Of a stretch of DNA of 64,000 nt, positions 19,796 through 31,748 are shown one piece after another. Each line of letters opens with the position of its first letter. Position 1 is the stretch's first letter. The notes beneath the pieces are model-generated. The model saw nothing but the letters and a program-made list of their open reading frames with translations. It was not told the origin of the DNA and searched no databases. Position numbers and translations under genes: made by a program. Origin of the DNA: Prochlorococcus marinus CUG1433 (lineage in GTDB: Bacteria > Cyanobacteriota > Cyanobacteriia > PCC-6307 > Cyanobiaceae); NCBI GenBank assembly GCA_017644425.1, contig JAEPLN010000001.1, forward strand, positions 1,178,001 to 1,242,000, read 5' to 3'.

Positions 19796-20272
19796 ATGTT
19801 CACATCAGTGGACCCAAATAGAAAAAAAATTGAGCATCCTTCTGTTGAGAATGTTCAATTTCCTCAATCTCTAGATAATTCGTTCATCAAAGAAAGTAAA
19901 TCAGGCATTGCCACTCAATTAGATAATTTGCTTTCTAAGAATGATGAATACACAAAATTGCAATTAACAATTTTTGGAATCACTATTATTGTTTCTATTT
20001 TCTTAGCAACAATAACTGGTATTTTTCTCGGATTTACTTTTGGTTTTAGTATTTTAACAGGTGCGATTGCTGGTATTTTTTACTTACGTTTGCTCGCTAA
20101 AAGTGTAGGAAAACTGGGTAAAGAATCAACAGGTGTATCAAAATTGCAACTATTGGTTCCAGTTTGCCTCTTTATTTTTGCTAGCAAGCTAGGATCTTTA
20201 GATATTTTTCCTGCAATGATAGGTTTTTTTATTTATAAACCTTCACTCATTTTTTATTTTTCACGTTCTTAG
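19796..20272 (+). CDS. atp1: ATP synthase accessory protein I (Atp1)
   Basis: First gene of the operon; a small membrane protein thought to assist c-ring assembly. 158 residues: a polar N terminus of about 55, then hydrophobic segments near 60-110 and 120-155 including ITGIFLGFTFGFSILTGAIAG. The family is poorly conserved, so identification rests on position upstream of subunit a plus the membrane pattern. Confidence 0.85.
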   Translation: MFTSVDPNRKKIEHPSVENVQFPQSLDNSFIKESKSGIATQLDNLLSKNDEYTKLQLTIFGITIIVSIFLATITGIFLGFTFGFSILTGAIAGIFYLRLLAKSVGKLGKESTGVSKLQLLVPVCLFIFASKLGSLDIFPAMIGFFIYKPSLIFYFSRS

Positions 20273-20316
20273 GTAAATTTTAATTTTTAAAATTTATCAT
20301 TTTTCTATCAAAACAA

Positions 20317-21042
20317 ATGTTTTTTAATTCCTTGCTAACAAATTTTGCAGCATTAGAAGTTGGTCAACATCTTTATTGGCAAATTGGAAATATTAGACTT
20401 CATGGCCAGGTATTCTTGACATCTTGGATATTATTAGGTGCTTTATTAGTTTTTATATCTCTCGGAACTAAAAAAATGGAAAATGATCCAAAGGGATTAC
20501 AAAATTTGCTCGAATTCTTGTGGGATTACATAAGAGATCTTGCTAGGACACAAATTGGAGAAAAAGTTTATAGGGATTGGATGCCATTCATAGGAACTTT
20601 GTTTTTATTCGTATTTGTTAGTAACTGGGGAGGTGCTTTAATCCCTTGGAGATTGATAAAGTTACCAAGTGGTGAGTTGGGAGCGCCTACAGCTGATATA
20701 AATACGACAATAGCCCTCGCTCTTCTGGTCTCTTTATCTTATTTCTATGCTGGTTTAAGTAATAAGGGTTGGCGATATTTCGAATATTATGTTCATCCAA
20801 CTCCAATAATGCTTCCTTTTAAAATTTTAGAGGACTTTACAAAACCATTATCATTATCCTTCAGGCTATTTGGAAATATTTTGGCTGACGAATTGGTTGT
20901 TGGAGTTTTAGTTTTTTTAGTCCCGCTAATTTTACCTATACCTGTTATGTTTCTAGGATTGTTTACTAGTGCAATTCAGGCATTAATTTTTGCGACCCTA
21001 GCCGCCTACTATATAGGAGAAGCTGTTGAAGAACATCATTAG
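20317..21042 (+). CDS. atpB: ATP synthase F0 subunit a
   Basis: Proton channel subunit of the thylakoid ATP synthase, called atpI in plastid naming. 241 residues with the essential Arg in [15 protein letters not shown] and the C-terminal [15 protein letters not shown] helix. Separated from subunit c by 171 bases that contain a hairpin. Confidence 0.95.
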   Translation: MFFNSLLTNFAALEVGQHLYWQIGNIRLHGQVFLTSWILLGALLVFISLGTKKMENDPKGLQNLLEFLWDYIRDLARTQIGEKVYRDWMPFIGTLFLFVFVSNWGGALIPWRLIKLPSGELGAPTADINTTIALALLVSLSYFYAGLSNKGWRYFEYYVHPTPIMLPFKILEDFTKPLSLSFRLFGNILADELVVGVLVFLVPLILPIPVMFLGLFTSAIQALIFATLAAYYIGEAVEEHH

Positions 21043-21115
21043 CGGTCTTCAATATATTCAGATATCAGATACTTTTACAAAGGGTCTGTAATCTGGCAAA
21101 ATATCTAATCGCGTA

Positions 21116-21134
21116 GGTCTGAAAATATCAGACC
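21116..21134 (+). promoter_or_regulatory. hairpin between subunit a and subunit c genes
   Basis: Perfect 7-bp inverted repeat GGTCTGA/TCAGACC with a 5-base loop in the atpB-atpE spacer. It is not followed directly by a T-run, so it is more likely an mRNA stability or processing element than a full terminator. A role in raising subunit c output is inference. Confidence 0.5.
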
Positions 21135-21195
21135 CATTCTTAAAAAAAAAGGATGTCCAAGCGTGTATGACAACAAAGATTATCACAAGTATTAA

Positions 21196-21459
<264 letters not shown>

Positions 21460-21527
21460 AAGTTAATATTGCTTCTAATTCTTATTAGCAATATTTAAAT
21501 TTAATTTTTTAACTTCAACCGAATCAT

Positions 21528-21989
21528 ATGTTGGCCTTTAATTTTTTTGGTGCTACAGAAGGTGGATTATTTGATATAAATGCCACTTTGCCATTAATGG
21601 CAATACAAGTAGTTGCGCTTACTTACATATTAAATTCTCTCTTTTTTAAGCCTGTTGGCAATGTTGTAGAAAAAAGAGAAAAGTTTGTAAGTAATAATAT
21701 TATTGAGGCCAAAAATAAACTTTCTGAGGTTAAAAAATTAGAAGCTGATTTATTAACTCAGCTTCAAAGTGCTCGTACAGAAGCCCAAAGAATTGTGAGC
21801 GAAGCTGAGAATGAGTCTGACAAGCTTTATAAAGAAGCACTAGAACTTGCTAATAATGAAGCAAATGTTTCAAAAGAAAAGGCAAGACTAGAAATTGAAA
21901 GTCAAACGTCTGCTGCTCGTGATCAACTTTCTAAACAGGCTGATGATTTAAGCGAACTTATTGTTAATAGATTGATTCTAGAAAAATGA
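21528..21989 (+). CDS. atpF2: ATP synthase F0 subunit b'
   Basis: Second b-type peripheral stalk subunit found in photosynthetic bacteria and plastids (often called atpG or b'). One N-terminal membrane helix ([20 protein letters not shown]), then a long charged coiled coil rich in Glu, Lys and Ala. 153 residues. Overlaps the b subunit start by 4 bases. Confidence 0.93.
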   Translation: MLAFNFFGATEGGLFDINATLPLMAIQVVALTYILNSLFFKPVGNVVEKREKFVSNNIIEAKNKLSEVKKLEADLLTQLQSARTEAQRIVSEAENESDKLYKEALELANNEANVSKEKARLEIESQTSAARDQLSKQADDLSELIVNRLILEK

Positions 21990-22498
21990 ATTTAACTCTT
22001 TTAGCTACAGAAGGTTTTGGATTGAACTTTAATTTATTCGAAACTAATATCCTTAATTGGGCTGTAGTGGTTTTCGGTCTTTATAAATTTTTACCTGGTT
22101 TCTTAGGTAAAATGCTTCAAAAAAGGAGAGAAGGAATCCTTCTTGAATTAAAAGATGCTGAAGATCGACTCCTAAATGCAACTCAAGCTTTAGAAAAGGC
22201 GAAGAAAGATTTATCTTCAGCAGAAGAAAAAGCTTCTCAAATAAAAGCAGATTCTTTTAAAAGATCTGAATCAATCAGAATGGAAAGTGAGAAAAAAGCG
22301 ATAGAGGAGATGGCACGAATTAAACAAAGTGCAATCTCTGATGAGAGCTCTGAAGCATCTAGAGCAATTTCTCAACTACGAAAAGAAGCTGTTGAACTGG
22401 CAATTAAGAAAGCTTTAGAATCTCTTCCAAATCGACTTGATAAAACAACACAAGAAAATTTGGTAACTCAATCAATTTACAATATTGAGGAGAACTAA
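21986..22498 (+). CDS. atpF: ATP synthase F0 subunit b
   Basis: Peripheral stalk subunit, 170 residues. Membrane helix near residues 20-42 ([20 protein letters not shown]), then a coiled coil. Its stop overlaps the start of the delta gene by one base, giving tight coupling. Confidence 0.94.
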   Translation: MNLTLLATEGFGLNFNLFETNILNWAVVVFGLYKFLPGFLGKMLQKRREGILLELKDAEDRLLNATQALEKAKKDLSSAEEKASQIKADSFKRSESIRMESEKKAIEEMARIKQSAISDESSEASRAISQLRKEAVELAIKKALESLPNRLDKTTQENLVTQSIYNIEEN

Positions 22499-23040
22499 TG
22501 CCACTTTTAAATTCAGTTACTACACCATACGCAGAGGCATTACTTCAAGTTGTGAATGAAAATTCGCAAACTGAAGAGATGGTTTCTGAGGTTAAACAAC
22601 TTTTGGAATTAATAAATGATTCCCCTGAGTTGGAGAAGGCATTATCCTCTCCCATTTTAGAGACAGATGCTAAGAAGAAAATCATTATTGAAATTTTTTC
22701 AAATAAGGTTAATTCTTCTTTACTGAATTTCTTAAAATTATTGGCCGATAGGCAAAGAATTGGAATTCTTACTTCAATTCTTGATAGGTTTTTAGAGATT
22801 TACCGAGAAAATAGTAATATTGCTTTGGCAACTGTTACTTCTGCAGTCGAGCTTACTGATGAACAGAAAGGTTTAATTACCAAAAAGATCATCAATATTG
22901 CTGGAACAGAAAAATTAGAACTTGTAACTAAAATCGACCCATCTCTTATTGGTGGTTTCGTCGCCAGTGTAGGATCAAAAGTAATTGATGCTTCCCTTGC
23001 TTCACAAATTAGAAAACTTGGCTTATCCCTTTCCAAGTAA
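22498..23040 (+). CDS. atpH: ATP synthase F1 subunit delta
   Basis: Joins the peripheral stalk to the top of F1. 180 residues, OSCP/delta family, with the C-terminal pattern KIDPSLIGGFVASVGSKVID. Immediately follows subunit b and precedes alpha by 30 bases. Confidence 0.94.
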   Translation: MPLLNSVTTPYAEALLQVVNENSQTEEMVSEVKQLLELINDSPELEKALSSPILETDAKKKIIIEIFSNKVNSSLLNFLKLLADRQRIGILTSILDRFLEIYRENSNIALATVTSAVELTDEQKGLITKKIINIAGTEKLELVTKIDPSLIGGFVASVGSKVIDASLASQIRKLGLSLSK

Positions 23041-23058
23041 CTTTTAAATCAACCTTAA

Positions 23059-24588
<1,530 letters not shown>

Positions 24589-24607
24589 ATTTATTTAAGG
24601 AGATACC

Positions 24608-25558
24608 ATGGCAAATCTTAAAGAGATTAGAGATCGAATCGTTTCTGTTAAAAATACAAGGAAAATAACGGAGGCCATGAGACTTGTTGCAGCTGCAAAA
24701 GTTAGGAGAGCTCAAGATCAAGTTCTTAAGAGTAGACCTTTTGCAGATAAACTTGCACGGGTCTTAGAAAATATCCAATCTAGAGTTCAATTTGAGGCTG
24801 TCGACTCTCCTCTATTATCCAAGAGAGAAGTAAAGAGCATCACTTTGGTTTGCATAACTGCGGATAGAGGTTTATGCGGTGGTTACAATACAAATATAAT
24901 AAAAAAGGTAGAGATAAGATACTCAGAATTAGTCAAACAAGGGTATCAGCCAAATTTAATTTTGGTAGGGAAGAAAGCTATTGGATATTTTCAAAATAGA
25001 AAGGATAGATATGTAATTAAAAGTACTTTCAAAGAACTAGAACAGGTACCCACAGTCAAGGACTCTGAAGGAGTAACAAATGAAATTTTAGCTGAATTTC
25101 TCTCAGAAAATTCTGATAGGGTGGAAATTATTTACACGAAATTCATCACTCTAGTCAGCTGCGCTCCTGTCGTTCAAACACTATTGCCACTTGACCCTCA
25201 AGGAATTGCTGAGGAAAACGATGAAATTTTTAGGTTGACTACAAAAGATAGTAAGTTACTTGTTGAAAAATCAAGTATGGAAAAAAGTGATTCAGAGAAG
25301 TTGCCATCAGATATTGTTTTTGAACAAAGTCCTGATCAACTATTAGATTCCTTATTACCATTATATTTACAGAATCAGGTGCTAAGAGCTCTTCAAGAGT
25401 CAGCAGCTTCAGAACTCGCTTGTAGGATGACTGCTATGAATAATGCAAGTGATAATGCTAAAGAATTAGCAAGTACTTTGAATCTAACCTATAACAAAGC
25501 CAGGCAAGCAGCTATTACTCAAGAAATATTAGAGGTTGTAGGAGGTTCTGCAGTTTAG
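24608..25558 (+). CDS. atpG: ATP synthase F1 subunit gamma
   Basis: Central rotor shaft (atpC in plastid naming), 316 residues. N terminus [24 protein letters not shown] and the C-terminal [11 protein letters not shown] are conserved helices. The cyanobacterial insertion relative to other bacteria is present in the middle; no redox Cys pair of the plant type was seen. Last gene of the main atp operon. Confidence 0.95.
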   Translation: MANLKEIRDRIVSVKNTRKITEAMRLVAAAKVRRAQDQVLKSRPFADKLARVLENIQSRVQFEAVDSPLLSKREVKSITLVCITADRGLCGGYNTNIIKKVEIRYSELVKQGYQPNLILVGKKAIGYFQNRKDRYVIKSTFKELEQVPTVKDSEGVTNEILAEFLSENSDRVEIIYTKFITLVSCAPVVQTLLPLDPQGIAEENDEIFRLTTKDSKLLVEKSSMEKSDSEKLPSDIVFEQSPDQLLDSLLPLYLQNQVLRALQESAASELACRMTAMNNASDNAKELASTLNLTYNKARQAAITQEILEVVGGSAV

Positions 25559-25574
25559 CATTAAGATTTAGGAT

Positions 25575-25901
25575 ATGCCTGAATACAATATCAACGTTCA
25601 ATTTGAGCAAAAGACTTTTAGTTTTTTATGTTCTGAAGATCAAGATATTATTTCAGCGGCAAAAATGAATGGAATAGATTTACCAAGTAGTTGTTGTTCA
25701 GGAGTTTGTACAGATTGTGCATCCATGATTTTGGAAGGATCTGTAGATCAAGAAGATGCTATGGGATTAAATGATGATTTGAGGGAAAAGGGCTTTGCAC
25801 TTTTATGTGTGGCATATCCCAAGTCCGATTTGAATATTGTTATTGGTAAAGAAGTCGAAGATGATTTGTATAATGATCAATTTGGTAAATATCAAAAATG
25901 A
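25575..25901 (+). CDS. 2Fe-2S plant-type ferredoxin
   Basis: Soluble 2Fe-2S electron carrier of 108 residues. Cluster ligands appear in SSCCSGVCTDCA, with the fourth Cys in FALLCVAYP; the family spacing C-x4-C-x2-C is kept. It has an acidic C-terminal extension. Distinct from the photosynthetic PetF in having CS-GVC instead of CRAGAC. Overlaps the next ORF by 4 bases. Confidence 0.9.
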   Translation: MPEYNINVQFEQKTFSFLCSEDQDIISAAKMNGIDLPSSCCSGVCTDCASMILEGSVDQEDAMGLNDDLREKGFALLCVAYPKSDLNIVIGKEVEDDLYNDQFGKYQK

Positions 25902-26089
25902 AATTAAGTTCAGTTGATTACTATTTAGATTGGCCAGCTTCAATAAAAGTAAAAAATTTAAGGGAATTCATCACTGCAAATTTAGAAAAAAAAGGTGATT
26001 TAATTCGATGGTCAATTGTTGATATCCAAAATTCTATTGACTCTTTTGGAACAAAAAAACTTAAAATTAAAGCTGTCTTAGCTAATTAA
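25898..26089 (+). CDS. conserved hypothetical protein (63 aa)
   Basis: Small soluble protein whose ATG overlaps the ferredoxin stop (ATGA), so it is translationally coupled. Sequence features are YYLDWPASIKVKNLREFI and a basic C-terminal half. No family recognised. Confidence 0.7.
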   Translation: MKLSSVDYYLDWPASIKVKNLREFITANLEKKGDLIRWSIVDIQNSIDSFGTKKLKIKAVLAN

Positions 26090-26116
26090 GAAATATAAAT
26101 TGAAATATTTTTAATA

Positions 26117-27175
26117 ATGGAAAATTCACCGACAATATTCATAGTTCCAACTGGTATTGGTTGTGAAGTAGGAGGTTTTGCTGGAGATGCACTTCCAACC
26201 GCTAAATTATTAGCATCGGCAAGTGGATGTTTAATTACTCATCCAAATGTTATGAATGGTGGTAATCTTTCTGAAAAAGATAAAAATATTTTTTATGTTG
26301 AGGGTTATAGTTTAGACCGACTTGCTAAAGGAGAAATCGCTTTAAAAAGGGTAAAGCAACAGAAAATTGGGATAATTTTTGATGCAGCCATTGAAAAAGA
26401 AATATTAGCGAGACATTTACAAGTTGCTGATGCATGTGTTTCTACTTTAGGAATTAATGTTCACTCTTATGTGATTACAAGAAAGCCATTAAACATAGTT
26501 ATTGATTCTGATTCTTCAAAAATCAGTTGTGGCAAAATTGAAAATCCTGATACTCTAATTGATGCTGGAAAATGTTTAATAGAAAAAGGAGTTACGGCAA
26601 TAGCAATTGTGGCAAAATTTCCAGATGATCCAGATTCTTTAGAAACAAATATCTATCGAGAGGGAAAAGGGGTTGATCCTATTGCTGGAGTCGAAGCAGT
26701 TATAAGTCATTTAATAAGCAAATTTTTAAAAGTTCCCTGTGCTCACGCACCTGCTTTAAATCCAATTGAATTGAATGTAAATTTAGATCCTCGTGCAGCT
26801 GCAGAAGAAATAGGATACACTTTTTTACCATCTGTACTGATTGGGTTAAGCAATGCACCTGATATTGTTGAATTGCCTTCTAAAACTGAATCAATCTCAC
26901 TTCACCCTGATCAGATTGAATCGATTGTTGTTCCTAATGGTGCATTAGGAGGAGAAGCAGTACTAGCAGGGATTGAAAAAGGTTTAAATATTATCTCTGT
27001 AAAAAATCAAAATACATTAAAAGTGACAAATGAGTTTTATAATTATCCCAATCTTTTTGAAGTTGATAATTATTTAGAAGCTGCAGGCATAATTCTTGCT
27101 ATCAAAAAAGGTATCAACCTTAATTCAGTTAAACGGCCTTTAAAAAAAATCCAAGAGTGTTCTTATAGTGATTAA
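26117..27175 (+). CDS. DUF3326 protein
   Basis: 352-residue protein of the DUF3326 type, found in cyanobacteria and plants; function not known to me. N terminus IFIVPTGIGCEVGGFAGDALP is characteristic. It carries PCAHAPALNPIEL and VPNGALGGEAVLAGIEKG, suggesting an enzyme-like fold. Convergent with nadE, with a 4-base overlap. Confidence 0.85.
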   Translation: MENSPTIFIVPTGIGCEVGGFAGDALPTAKLLASASGCLITHPNVMNGGNLSEKDKNIFYVEGYSLDRLAKGEIALKRVKQQKIGIIFDAAIEKEILARHLQVADACVSTLGINVHSYVITRKPLNIVIDSDSSKISCGKIENPDTLIDAGKCLIEKGVTAIAIVAKFPDDPDSLETNIYREGKGVDPIAGVEAVISHLISKFLKVPCAHAPALNPIELNVNLDPRAAAEEIGYTFLPSVLIGLSNAPDIVELPSKTESISLHPDQIESIVVPNGALGGEAVLAGIEKGLNIISVKNQNTLKVTNEFYNYPNLFEVDNYLEAAGIILAIKKGINLNSVKRPLKKIQECSYSD

Positions 27176-28869
27176 TAAGATATTGCTATGGGAACTCTCC
27201 AGTCACTTCCTAAAGATTGACTGCTTAGTTTTAGGATTGGAGGAGCCTGCTTTCTTTTAAATTCCGCTTTTTTTATGAGTGAGATAATTTTTAAAATTAA
27301 ATCTTTTTTATAACCATCTTCTACCAGTTGTTGTAAATCTTTTTTCTCTTCAATAATTCCTTTAAGAATTTTATCTAAAATAGAGTAAGGTGGAAGAGAA
27401 TCAGTATCTAATTGATTAGGCCCTAATTCAGCACTTGGAGCTTTTTTACGTATATTTCCGCCAATTATATCTAAACTAGTATCTAACATGTATAACTTTC
27501 TACTATTAATTGAATCTTCGCTATCAAGCCAATTACATAATTTAAAAACATTAGTTTTATATAAATCCCCAATTACAGATAATCCCCCATTCATATCACC
27601 ATAAAGCGTGCAATATCCCACTGCTAGTTCTGATTTATTGCCTGTTGAGAGTAATAAATGCTTTTCTTGATTTGCTAAAGCCATAAGAAGTGTGCCTCTG
27701 ATCCTTGACTGAATATTTTGATTTGTTATTTCAGCCATCTCGAAAGATATGTTTTTTATAAATGATTCTTCAAAAGAGGTCATCAAGTTTTCAATTGGAA
27801 TGCTCTTGAGACTTATCTTTAATCTTCTTGCTAAATCTTTTGCATCACTCTTTGAATGAGATGAGCTCCACTTAGAGGGCATTGAAACGCAATAAACATT
27901 ATCACTTCCTAGAGCCGCTGTAGCAATTGCTGAGACAAGTGCTGAATCAATACCACCACTTAATCCAACTAAAGCTGTTTTAAATCCACATTTTTTTGCA
28001 TAATCTTTAACACCAAGGACTAATGCATCAAAAATTGATGACATTTCGGAGTTTTTAAATTCATTTTTTTCAGGTTTTGTTTGCTCAATTTTCCAGCTGG
28101 AGAGATCTTCCGAAAAAGATTTTAATTGCTTAATTTTAGATCCATTCTTATCAAGAATAAAACTACTTCCATCAAAAATTAAATTATCATTTGCTCCAAT
28201 CTGGTTGACATAAATCAGTGGTACTTGAAGATATTGTGCAGCAAAACTGGAAACCTTGGATCTTAGCTCTAATTTTTTCAGAGTATATGGGGAGGCTGAT
28301 AAATTAACTAAAATATCAACTTTTTTTTTCTTTAAATCAATAATGGGATTTTTTCTATGGATCCCTCTACCCTCTATATCTTTGTTGACCCATAAATCCT
28401 CACATATAGTAAAGCCAAGTCGCCAAGTTTTATTTTTAATTTTTTTAATCAATACGGAAACTTTTTCTTCTGATCTAAAGTATCTTTTCTCATCAAATAC
28501 TTCATAAGTGGGAAGAATAATTTTCCGAGCAATTATTTTCCATTCACCGCCCTCAACCAACGCAATAGAATTATAAAGATTAGGAAAAAAAGAGTCATTT
28601 ACCTTCTCAGCTATTCCGATTGAGATGCTTAAGTTGCCAAATTTTTTATTAATATCTAAAGCTAATTGATCAAGAATTTGGTATTGATTTTTGATAAGAT
28701 TTTTTTTAAAAAGTAAGTCATTTGCAGGATATCCCCATAATGATAATTCTGGAGTAAGAACAAAATCAGCAGAAATTGAGCTAGCTTTCGAAGCAATATT
28801 AAGTATTTTTTTTGCATTACCCTCTAAATCTCCAACAACTGGATTTATTTGGGCAAGTAAAAATTTCAT
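27172..28869 (-). CDS. nadE: glutamine-dependent NAD+ synthetase
   Basis: Last step of NAD synthesis. The N-terminal amidase (CN-hydrolase) domain has the catalytic Cys in FTICEDLW; the C-terminal synthetase domain has the ATP pyrophosphatase loop GLSGGIDSALV near residue 298. 565 residues, full length. Start overlaps nadD stop by 4 bases, placing the last two NAD enzymes in one unit. Confidence 0.94.
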   Translation of the reverse strand: MKFLLAQINPVVGDLEGNAKKILNIASKASSISADFVLTPELSLWGYPANDLLFKKNLIKNQYQILDQLALDINKKFGNLSISIGIAEKVNDSFFPNLYNSIALVEGGEWKIIARKIILPTYEVFDEKRYFRSEEKVSVLIKKIKNKTWRLGFTICEDLWVNKDIEGRGIHRKNPIIDLKKKKVDILVNLSASPYTLKKLELRSKVSSFAAQYLQVPLIYVNQIGANDNLIFDGSSFILDKNGSKIKQLKSFSEDLSSWKIEQTKPEKNEFKNSEMSSIFDALVLGVKDYAKKCGFKTALVGLSGGIDSALVSAIATAALGSDNVYCVSMPSKWSSSHSKSDAKDLARRLKISLKSIPIENLMTSFEESFIKNISFEMAEITNQNIQSRIRGTLLMALANQEKHLLLSTGNKSELAVGYCTLYGDMNGGLSVIGDLYKTNVFKLCNWLDSEDSINSRKLYMLDTSLDIIGGNIRKKAPSAELGPNQLDTDSLPPYSILDKILKGIIEEKKDLQQLVEDGYKKDLILKIISLIKKAEFKRKQAPPILKLSSQSLGSDWRVPIAISY

Positions 28870-29444
28870 TCAACTAATTTGATGGATTCATATAAATTAT
28901 TCCTCTTAACTATATCTATTAACGACGACGGTAAATTAGAACAATTAAAATTTAATCTAAACTTAGAACTTGAAATGTTTGGAGTTTTGATGGTTGAAAT
29001 CTTAAATTTCACTTTATAATTTTCTAATAATTTAAGAGTATTTGATTCAACAGGATATCCCTCTCTTAAAATTATAAAAAAACTTACCTCCAAAATAATT
29101 TTGTCGAAATCTTTCCAGTAGAAAATATCTTTAATTAAATCACTCCCAATTACAAAATCTAAATTATTAAATTTATAAATTTCTTTACATTTTTTGATTG
29201 ACTCTACTGCCCATTGGCTACTTATTTTTTGATTAAATAAAATTTTCGGATTATCTAAATCATCAATAAGAGTTTTTAATAAATGGCTACGAATTGAGAT
29301 ATCCTCTATGTGTTTTTTTTGGGGGTTGTTGCTCACATAGCTAATGGTAAAAGCATAAATTTTGGATAATTCTTCAAGAATTTTTTTGTGTCCAATTGTA
29401 GGTGGATCAGCACTCGTACCAAATAAAGCAATGCTTTTTTCCAT
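28866..29444 (-). CDS. nadD: nicotinate-nucleotide adenylyltransferase
   Basis: Adenylates nicotinate mononucleotide. 192 residues. The nucleotidyltransferase motif is FGTSADPPTIGH, a variant of the usual GGTFDP-x-H-x-GH, and the C-terminal ISSSKFR matches the IS-x-T-x-xR motif. Gene order CBS protein-GTPase-nadD-nadE on the minus strand supports the call. Confidence 0.88.
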   Translation of the reverse strand: MEKSIALFGTSADPPTIGHKKILEELSKIYAFTISYVSNNPQKKHIEDISIRSHLLKTLIDDLDNPKILFNQKISSQWAVESIKKCKEIYKFNNLDFVIGSDLIKDIFYWKDFDKIILEVSFFIILREGYPVESNTLKLLENYKVKFKISTIKTPNISSSKFRLNFNCSNLPSSLIDIVKRNNLYESIKLVE

Positions 29445-29452
29445 TTTAAGTT

Positions 29453-30694
29453 TTAAGGTAGAAAACTAACAAAATTATTATTTAAATTTCTACTTGAAAA
29501 ATAAATATTTATGTAGTTAAAAATCTCTGGGTCATTAAAATTCATATTTTTGATCAAAATAGCAGGCTCTATAAAAGAAGCTTTGCTTCTTAAAAATATC
29601 TCTTTTGCTGCTAATTTCCCTAGAATTTTTGTAGAATAAACTGCGATTGCAGCTTGAATGATTGCTATGGGTCCATAGGGTAATAATGAAAGCCCGTTAG
29701 TAAAAGGTGCTGTCAAAAGAATTAGTTTCTTAATAAGGTTGAAAGAGGTATTAACTCCGACTTGAGTGATTCCCAAACATAAATTATTAATGGATATATT
29801 TTTAAATATTTTTCTTGTAGATTCACTTTTCAACTTTAAGCCGTAAATCTTACTTAATTCGTTAATCAATGCAGTATCTAGTGCAAAACTACTAGCAACA
29901 TCAAAAAAAATAAAAGGATTAAGAGCTACTGCGGATGCCTTTATAGTCGAAAATTTACCAATAGTTGATTGAGCTAATTTCTGCCTTCTTGTCAATCTTT
30001 GCTCTTTAAGTTTCAGAAAAAATTTGTCAGCTAATTGAATAGAATTAAGTGTTAATAGTATCTCACCATATTGATTGATTAATTTTGCTACGTAATTTTT
30101 AAGATTGTTTTCATTATTAATTATTATTGGAATATTTAAATCTTTTGGAAGCTTAAACTTTATATTTTCAATTATTTCTTTTAATTCATTTTTATTAAAT
30201 AGATCGATTTTGTTTAAAATTAAAATAATTTTTTTTCCATCTTTTATAAAAGAACTGATTTCGTTTAACTCATTTCTATTTAAATCTCCCGAAATTATAA
30301 ATAAAATAAGATCCGAATGATTTATGGAGGAGTAAACTTTATCTGGGAATTTAATATCGCAGAAATCAAATCCTGGAGAATCTAGTAACTCTATACTGTT
30401 GAGTGATTGATCTTTGAATTTCCATTCTTCAGCCTGAATTTCTCTTGTGGTCCCGTTGATAATATCTGTTTTAAATATATCTTTTTCTAATAAAGAATTT
30501 AAAACAGAAGATTTCCCTACGCCTGATTTACCATATGCGCCAATTCTTATTTTTTTTTCTTTTAACCTAAAAAGTTGTTGATTAAAAGAAATTATGTCCT
30601 TATTAAAATAACTTTTTTCATAGTTGGTAAGATCAATAGTCTCCCACCAATTTTTTAAAAGTAAATAATTTTTTTTAATTTTAAATTGTTTCAT
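29453..30694 (-). CDS. Era-like GTPase with C-terminal DUF697-like region
   Basis: 413 residues. G1 GAYGKSGVGKSSVLN, G3 LLDSPGFDF and G4 LNKIDLF are clear. The C-terminal half is hydrophobic with Ala/Phe-rich segments (AVALNPFIFFDVASSFALD), like the membrane-associated DUF697 domain of cyanobacterial GTPases. Role unknown. 4 bases separate it from the CBS gene upstream. Confidence 0.82.
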   Translation of the reverse strand: MKQFKIKKNYLLLKNWWETIDLTNYEKSYFNKDIISFNQQLFRLKEKKIRIGAYGKSGVGKSSVLNSLLEKDIFKTDIINGTTREIQAEEWKFKDQSLNSIELLDSPGFDFCDIKFPDKVYSSINHSDLILFIISGDLNRNELNEISSFIKDGKKIILILNKIDLFNKNELKEIIENIKFKLPKDLNIPIIINNENNLKNYVAKLINQYGEILLTLNSIQLADKFFLKLKEQRLTRRQKLAQSTIGKFSTIKASAVALNPFIFFDVASSFALDTALINELSKIYGLKLKSESTRKIFKNISINNLCLGITQVGVNTSFNLIKKLILLTAPFTNGLSLLPYGPIAIIQAAIAVYSTKILGKLAAKEIFLRSKASFIEPAILIKNMNFNDPEIFNYINIYFSSRNLNNNFVSFLP

Positions 30695-30697
30695 GAT

Positions 30698-31675
30698 TTA
30701 TTTTTTCCACCAGCCAGCTAAAACAGATAACACAGCTTCTGCACCAATAATGCCCACGAATCCTCCAAATTCATCTACTACTACTTTCACTCCTTTATGA
30801 TCCTTGTCAAATCTTGTTAATAATTGATCTGCCTTAATCATTTCGGGAATGTAGTCCACAGGTTCGCAAATTTCTGACAATAATTTTTTATTCTCTCCAT
30901 TAATTAATTCTGCTAGCATTCTCTCACGGGGAACCACCCCCTGTATTTTGTCAACTTTATCTCCCAAAATAACCCACCATGGAGAGTTATCGCTCATTAT
31001 AAGTTTTGAAATTTCTTCAAGATTCGAAGACCCATCAAGACAAGGTGCTGATACTCTAGGGATCATTAAATCTTTAGCCTTTAAATCATTTAATTGAAAA
31101 ACCTTAAATATCATTGCTGCTTCATCAGCTTCTATCAAACCTTTTTGGCTTCCTATTTTTGCCATTTGTCTAATTTCTTCTTCATCTGTTGAAATTTCAT
31201 TTTCTGCAGTAATAACTGGAAATATTTGTTCTATTAATACTAAAAATGGCCTCATTAAAGTATGCAATATTCTCAAGATAGGAACTGATAATAATGCTAT
31301 TTGAACTGAGAATCTTGTACCAAGAGCCTTAGGTAGTACTTCTCCTACTAGTACGACTAGTATGTAAAAAGAAATTGAAAACAGGGTTAGGCCATAACTA
31401 CTATTAATAACCAATGCTCCATATACACCTAAAATAAGACTTCCAATTATGTTAAATCCATTATTAGTAATAGTAATTACAGTTAATGTTCTTCCAAGAT
31501 GTTTTCTAAGTTTAAGGAGTTGATTTGCAGAACTCTTTGGTTTTTGTTTAGAGGCTATCTCTAGAATTCGAATCGAATTTACAGCTAAAAAAGCAGCTTC
31601 TACTCCCGAACAACATGCTGATCCAATTAAGATAATTATTATAAGAACAATTAAACCGTAAACACTTGGTTCCAT
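30698..31675 (-). CDS. DUF21/CBS domain membrane protein
   Basis: 325 residues. An N-terminal DUF21 (CNNM-type) domain with three to four membrane helices (1-150) is followed by a pair of CBS modules (MIPRVSAPCLDG, IQGVVPRERMLAEL, VDEFGGFVGIIG). The CorC transport-associated domain is missing. The family is linked to divalent cation transport; the substrate is not known. Confidence 0.85.
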   Translation of the reverse strand: MEPSVYGLIVLIIIILIGSACCSGVEAAFLAVNSIRILEIASKQKPKSSANQLLKLRKHLGRTLTVITITNNGFNIIGSLILGVYGALVINSSYGLTLFSISFYILVVLVGEVLPKALGTRFSVQIALLSVPILRILHTLMRPFLVLIEQIFPVITAENEISTDEEEIRQMAKIGSQKGLIEADEAAMIFKVFQLNDLKAKDLMIPRVSAPCLDGSSNLEEISKLIMSDNSPWWVILGDKVDKIQGVVPRERMLAELINGENKKLLSEICEPVDYIPEMIKADQLLTRFDKDHKGVKVVVDEFGGFVGIIGAEAVLSVLAGWWKK

Positions 31676-31748
31676 TAAAATAGATTAATTACTAAATCTG
31701 TATTAATTCATTCTTCCATTTTTTTTTAAACACGCCAATACTCAATCT

